Source: Campylobacterales bacterium
GTDB lineage: Bacteria; Campylobacterota; Campylobacteria; Campylobacterales; JAADDG01
DNA: 15,156 nucleotides
NCBI GenBank assembly: GCA_027009865.1
Contig: JALVCR010000048.1
Location: forward strand, 1 to 15,156
Reading direction: 5' to 3'
Both the position numbers and the translations under genes were made by a program. The notes beneath the pieces were generated by a model. That model made no database searches. It was not told the DNA's origin and saw only the letters and a list, made by a program, of their open reading frames with translations. Positions 13,222 to 15,156 of the stretch are shown here, piece after piece; position 1 is the first letter of the stretch; each line of letters opens with the position of its first letter.

Positions 13222-13464
13222 ATGAAAATATTTATACCGGTTATAATTGCCGGTTTTATGTTTTTTGGATGTTCGGCTCATCAAAATTGTGCAACTTCTT
13301 TCTGTAATGCTCCAGCTCCAACTAAAAGAGTTGTAAAGAAGATAAAAGTTAGCGAATGTCCAAGAAGAATTAAAACCGTAGTTTATAATGATATTTGCAG
13401 AGGGTGTGAATATCCGGTAAGCGTTAGAGAAAATAATTGCTGTTTTATAGGAGGATGCAAATGA
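13222..13464 (+). CDS. Nine-cysteine small lipoprotein (copy 2)
   Basis: An 80-aa paralogue of the 12072-12353 product. The signal peptide is residues 1-16 and C17 follows FFG, a slightly relaxed lipobox (F-F-G-C) that still has the required Gly at -1. The mature Cys at 23, 28, 46, 59, 62, 73, 74 and 79 match those of copy 1 one for one. The core is VSECPRRIKTVVY, then C-x-x-C (59-62), PVSVREN (65-71) and CCFIGGC (73-79). The N-terminal spacer is shorter than in copy 1. The gene overlaps the next by four bases (ATGA). The strict conservation of Cys and of PVSVREN against drift elsewhere suggests selection on a folded, cross-linked or metal-binding core. Function not recognised. Confidence 0.8.
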   Translation: MKIFIPVIIAGFMFFGCSAHQNCATSFCNAPAPTKRVVKKIKVSECPRRIKTVVYNDICRGCEYPVSVRENNCCFIGGCK

Positions 13465-13832
13465 AAACTATAGCTAAAACTTTAAGTGCTGTTGTGGCTT
13501 TGAGCTGTATGTTAAGCGCGGGAAGCATTAATTTGGTAGGAGTGGGAGCTGGAGTAAGCGTGCTTGGATTGGAGATTGGAGTAGGTGCGGGAGTTAATGT
13601 AGGATATCACTCTCCTGTTATCTCAAACGGTTCTTCTTGCGCTTCTAAAGCAGTAAAGAGAGTTCAAAAAAGCTCTAAAGGTTGTGATGCGGTTGTTTAT
13701 AAACCAAAATGCTATTCCCAAAGCTTTGGAGCGCCTTTAACATTTCTTGAGGATTCTCAAAACGGGGATAGAGTAGTTGAAGTTACAGAATATTATTGCA
13801 TGGGATGTCCGGTTTGTTTAAGCTGTAAATAG
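13461..13832 (+). CDS. Secreted Gly/Val-rich protein with Cys-rich C-terminus
   Basis: A 123-aa protein starting at 13461, where AGGAGG (13449-13454) lies six bases upstream and the ATG overlaps the lipoprotein stop. The signal peptide is about 1-20 (ending LSA); an internal C16 does not fit a lipobox. Residues 23-48 are a Gly/Val repeat stretch with GVGAGV twice (27-32 and 41-45 region), suggesting beta-strand or glycine-packed structure. The C-terminal half has seven Cys (60, 75, 84, 113, 116, 119, 122) and ends in C-x2-C-x2-C-x2-C. The piece AVKRV...C-(x)-AVVYKPKC (64-84) resembles the KRV...C-P-x-R-x-K-TVVY...C core of the neighbouring lipoproteins, so it may share their domain. It is the only gene of the cluster present once. 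Not a family I recognise. Confidence 0.7.
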   Translation: MKTIAKTLSAVVALSCMLSAGSINLVGVGAGVSVLGLEIGVGAGVNVGYHSPVISNGSSCASKAVKRVQKSSKGCDAVVYKPKCYSQSFGAPLTFLEDSQNGDRVVEVTEYYCMGCPVCLSCK

Positions 13833-13841
13833 GAGATAAAG

Positions 13842-14492
13842 ATGAAAGTTTTAAAAGGGCTGATAGCCTTAATGGCTATCTCTCTTCTTTGCTTAAATGC
13901 GGGAGAGAATTACCCTTATCAAAGAAAAGTTCAATTCTTAAAATTTGGAAATAATGCAAATGCGGCAGGATATGTAAATAAGATAGCAAGCGCATTAGCC
14001 GATCAGTTGGCTCAAAATAAAGATTTTGCAAACATAAAAGATACGCCGATAGCTATAACTTCGATAGTAAATATAGAAAATCTCCAAAAAACCGATAAAT
14101 TTGGCAATGTGATAGCGGAAAATTTAATTCATGAGATGCAAATTAGAGGTTTTAAGGTAGTGGATTACAAAACTATGCCAAATATTAAAATAGGCAAAGA
14201 TGGAGATTTTGTTTTCTCAAGGATAGTTAGTGAACTTAGAAAAAGACAGAAAATAAATTATGTGCTTTCTGGAACTTATACCAAATATAGAACCGGAATA
14301 GCTATAAATTGCAGAATTATAGATATAAAGAGCAATGTAGTAAAATCTACGGCTCAAATATTTGTTCCAATAGGTTTAATTAATGCGGTAAATCACGCTG
14401 AAGATGATTTTTATAGCACTACAAAAGTAAAATATTTAAGATATGTTCCTAAAGTTAAAGAGCATATAGTAATTTTGGAATCAATGGATTAA
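13842..14492 (+). CDS. Secreted FlgO-domain protein (copy 2)
   Basis: A 216-aa paralogue of the 12350-13003 product, about two-thirds identical by eye over the mature part (NYPYQ, then NANAAGY, ADQLAQNKDF, IKDTPIA, GNVIAENLIHEMQIRGFKVVDYKTMP shared nearly throughout). The signal peptide ends LNA (18-20); C17 within it has Leu at -1 and does not form a lipobox. The FlgO domain spans about 45-175, and C157 matches C156 of copy 1. The C-termini diverge after about residue 178. RBS AGGAG (13831-13835) lies six bases from ATG, overlapping the stop of the previous gene. The last gene of the operon, it ends in a strong terminator whose distal arm lies in aroK. Confidence 0.82.
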   Translation: MKVLKGLIALMAISLLCLNAGENYPYQRKVQFLKFGNNANAAGYVNKIASALADQLAQNKDFANIKDTPIAITSIVNIENLQKTDKFGNVIAENLIHEMQIRGFKVVDYKTMPNIKIGKDGDFVFSRIVSELRKRQKINYVLSGTYTKYRTGIAINCRIIDIKSNVVKSTAQIFVPIGLINAVNHAEDDFYSTTKVKYLRYVPKVKEHIVILESMD

Positions 14493-14537
14493 GAAGATAG
14501 AGATTATTTTTTCCTTTTCTCTATCTTCGCTTTTTTT
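14493..14537 (+). terminator. Strong terminator of the second operon, overlapping the aroK 3' end
   Basis: An 11-bp perfect stem (GAAGATAGAGA at 14493-14503, TCTCTATCTTC at 14518-14528) with a 14-base T-rich loop, followed by GC and seven T residues (14531-14537). It starts at the base after the FlgO-like stop. The loop, the 3' arm and the T tract all lie inside the last codons of the opposing aroK gene. On the minus strand no T tract follows, so it works mainly rightward. Confidence 0.85.
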
Positions 14538-15031
14538 ATTATCTCTTTTGCTATATCTTCGGGAGTTTTGTTTTCCACATCTATTATGATATCGGCTTTT
14601 TTTTCGTAATCTTTGATTCTGCTTTCATATAATTTTTTGGCTTTATTCAAATCTTTTAAGAGGGGCCTTTTTTTTAGCTTATTTTGGGCATTTGGATGGC
14701 TTTTAATTCTGTCTATAATGGCTTTGAAACTTGATTTTAGATATACCACTTTTCCTATTTTGTTTAGATTATCTACTTTATAAAATCCTCCTCCGGTAGA
14801 GATTAGAGTATTTTTAACATTTTTTTCAAGCCATTTTGCCGTTTTTGCTTCAAGTCTTCTAAAATACTCTTCTCCCTCTTCTTTAAAAATTTTTTTTATT
14901 TTTCTGTTTTCCATACTCTCTATCAAATCGTCGGTATCTATTGCGAAAATGTCGCTTTGTTTTACTATCTCTCTTGCAATAGTTCCTTTGCCAACTCCCA
15001 TAAATCCTATTAAAACTACATTTTTACTCAT
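14504..15031 (-). CDS. aroK: Shikimate kinase
   Basis: A 175-aa cytoplasmic P-loop kinase that phosphorylates shikimate at the 3-hydroxyl with ATP in the chorismate pathway. Motifs: Walker A GFMGVGKGT (9-17), shikimate-binding DTDD (32-35), EEYFRRLEAKT (54-64, with the substrate-binding Arg), STGGG (78-82), the LID Arg in KKRPLL (120-125) and the C-terminal Y-x-x-R-x-x-x-Y-x-x-x-AD pattern (135-147). The length is standard. The start overlaps the der stop by eight bases (ATGAGTAA), so translation is probably coupled to der; a purine-rich GGGGAG lies 12 bases upstream, further than ideal. The Lys-rich C-terminus (KIEKRKK) is encoded within the opposing terminator hairpin. Confidence 0.95.
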   Translation of the reverse strand: MSKNVVLIGFMGVGKGTIAREIVKQSDIFAIDTDDLIESMENRKIKKIFKEEGEEYFRRLEAKTAKWLEKNVKNTLISTGGGFYKVDNLNKIGKVVYLKSSFKAIIDRIKSHPNAQNKLKKRPLLKDLNKAKKLYESRIKDYEKKADIIIDVENKTPEDIAKEIIKKAKIEKRKK

Positions 15032-15156
15032 CTTCTGCTTTCTCTCCCCTTTTTTTTGGAATCAAAATTACTGGGCTTCCCTCAAAATTGAAATTTTCTC
15101 TTAACTGATTTATAAGATACCTTTTATAACTAAAATGCAAAGATTTTGGCCTGTTC
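15024..15156 (-). CDS. der: Ribosome-assembly GTPase Der (EngA), C-terminal end (truncated by window edge)
   Basis: Only the last 43 codons and the stop are in the window. They read N-R-P-K-S-L-H-F-S-Y-K-R-Y-L followed by INQLRENFNFEGSPVILIP (15102-15064 region) and a basic/acidic tail ending KAEDE. This matches the KH-like C-terminal domain of Der, whose signature is H-F-S-Y-x-R-Y-L-x-N-x-(L/I)-R and then F-x-F-x-G-(T/S)-P-(I/V). Der is a double-GTPase acting in 50S subunit maturation; both G domains lie beyond the window. The stop lies eight bases inside aroK, and the two genes probably share an mRNA. Confidence 0.9.
   Translation of the reverse strand, partial: NRPKSLHFSYKRYLINQLRENFNFEGSPVILIPKKRGEKAEDE

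Larger units (their letters stand above)
12072..14492 (+). repeat. Tandem gene-pair duplication: [Cys-rich lipoprotein + FlgO-like] x 2
   Basis: Unit 1 (12072-13003) and unit 2 (13222-14492) hold the same two gene families in the same order and strand. Unit 2 has an additional gene inserted between them. The divergence (about 65-70% protein identity for the FlgO-like pair, by eye) and separate terminators, RBSs and leaders indicate an old duplication kept under selection rather than a recent copy. Confidence 0.75.

Noticed and set aside
14661..14680. Eight-base A/T homopolymers in aroK and near 15050 in der as phase-variation tracts
   Set aside because: Tracts of this length are expected in low-GC coding DNA; both lie in housekeeping genes, and the longer G/C tracts used for phase variation in this phylum are absent.
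1..15156. tRNA, rRNA, CRISPR arrays, insertion sequences, attachment sites
   Set aside because: Read for on both strands; no cloverleaf, regular spacer-repeat array, transposase or terminal inverted repeat was seen.

Overview
The window is a low-GC (roughly 30% by eye), gene-dense bacterial segment. It most resembles a Campylobacterota (epsilonproteobacterial) genome: an overlapping pdxJ-pdxA pair, AGA-rich Arg codons, TATAAT-type -10 boxes without clear -35 boxes, and an aroK-der overlap. A vent-type lineage is plausible but unproven; the genus cannot be fixed from this sequence.

Layout. (1) 2-925 (+): C-terminal part of a CotH-kinase-family protein ending in an InlB-like repeat domain and a lamin-tail domain. 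(2) 938-4447 (-): a murein block read leftward, Ppx/GppA phosphatase, then a YcbB/LdtD-type L,D-transpeptidase, then a Tat-exported YcbK/MepK-type endopeptidase. A maker and a likely cleaver of 3-3 peptidoglycan cross-links lie side by side. (3) 4501-6215 (+): pdxJ-pdxA, two consecutive steps of the DXP-dependent vitamin B6 pathway, translationally coupled and facing ppx across a 53-base divergent promoter region. (4) 6221-8119 (-): exported purple-acid-phosphatase-like metallophosphoesterase. (5) 8266-11638 (-): a three-gene envelope operon, read as a periplasmic rhodanese, an anchored LysM protein with internal motif repeats, and a secreted protein built of four tandem PilJ/NarX-type helical sensor modules with no signalling output. 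(6) 11640-12071: a very AT-rich intergenic region. (7) 12072-14492 (+): two paralogous operons, each with a small nine-cysteine lipoprotein and a secreted FlgO-domain protein; the second also carries a Gly/Val-rich, Cys-rich secreted protein between them. (8) 14504-15156 (-): aroK (shikimate kinase) and the 3' end of der (ribosome-assembly GTPase).

The housekeeping parts (pdxJ, pdxA, aroK, der, ppx) are ordinary. The best candidates for something undescribed are the duplicated Cys-rich-lipoprotein/FlgO-like cluster and the rhodanese-LysM-quadruple-PilJ operon. Both consist almost wholly of exported proteins, and neither has an obvious named function. Convergent gene pairs are separated by visible hairpin terminators (929-947, 6193-6230, 14493-14537).
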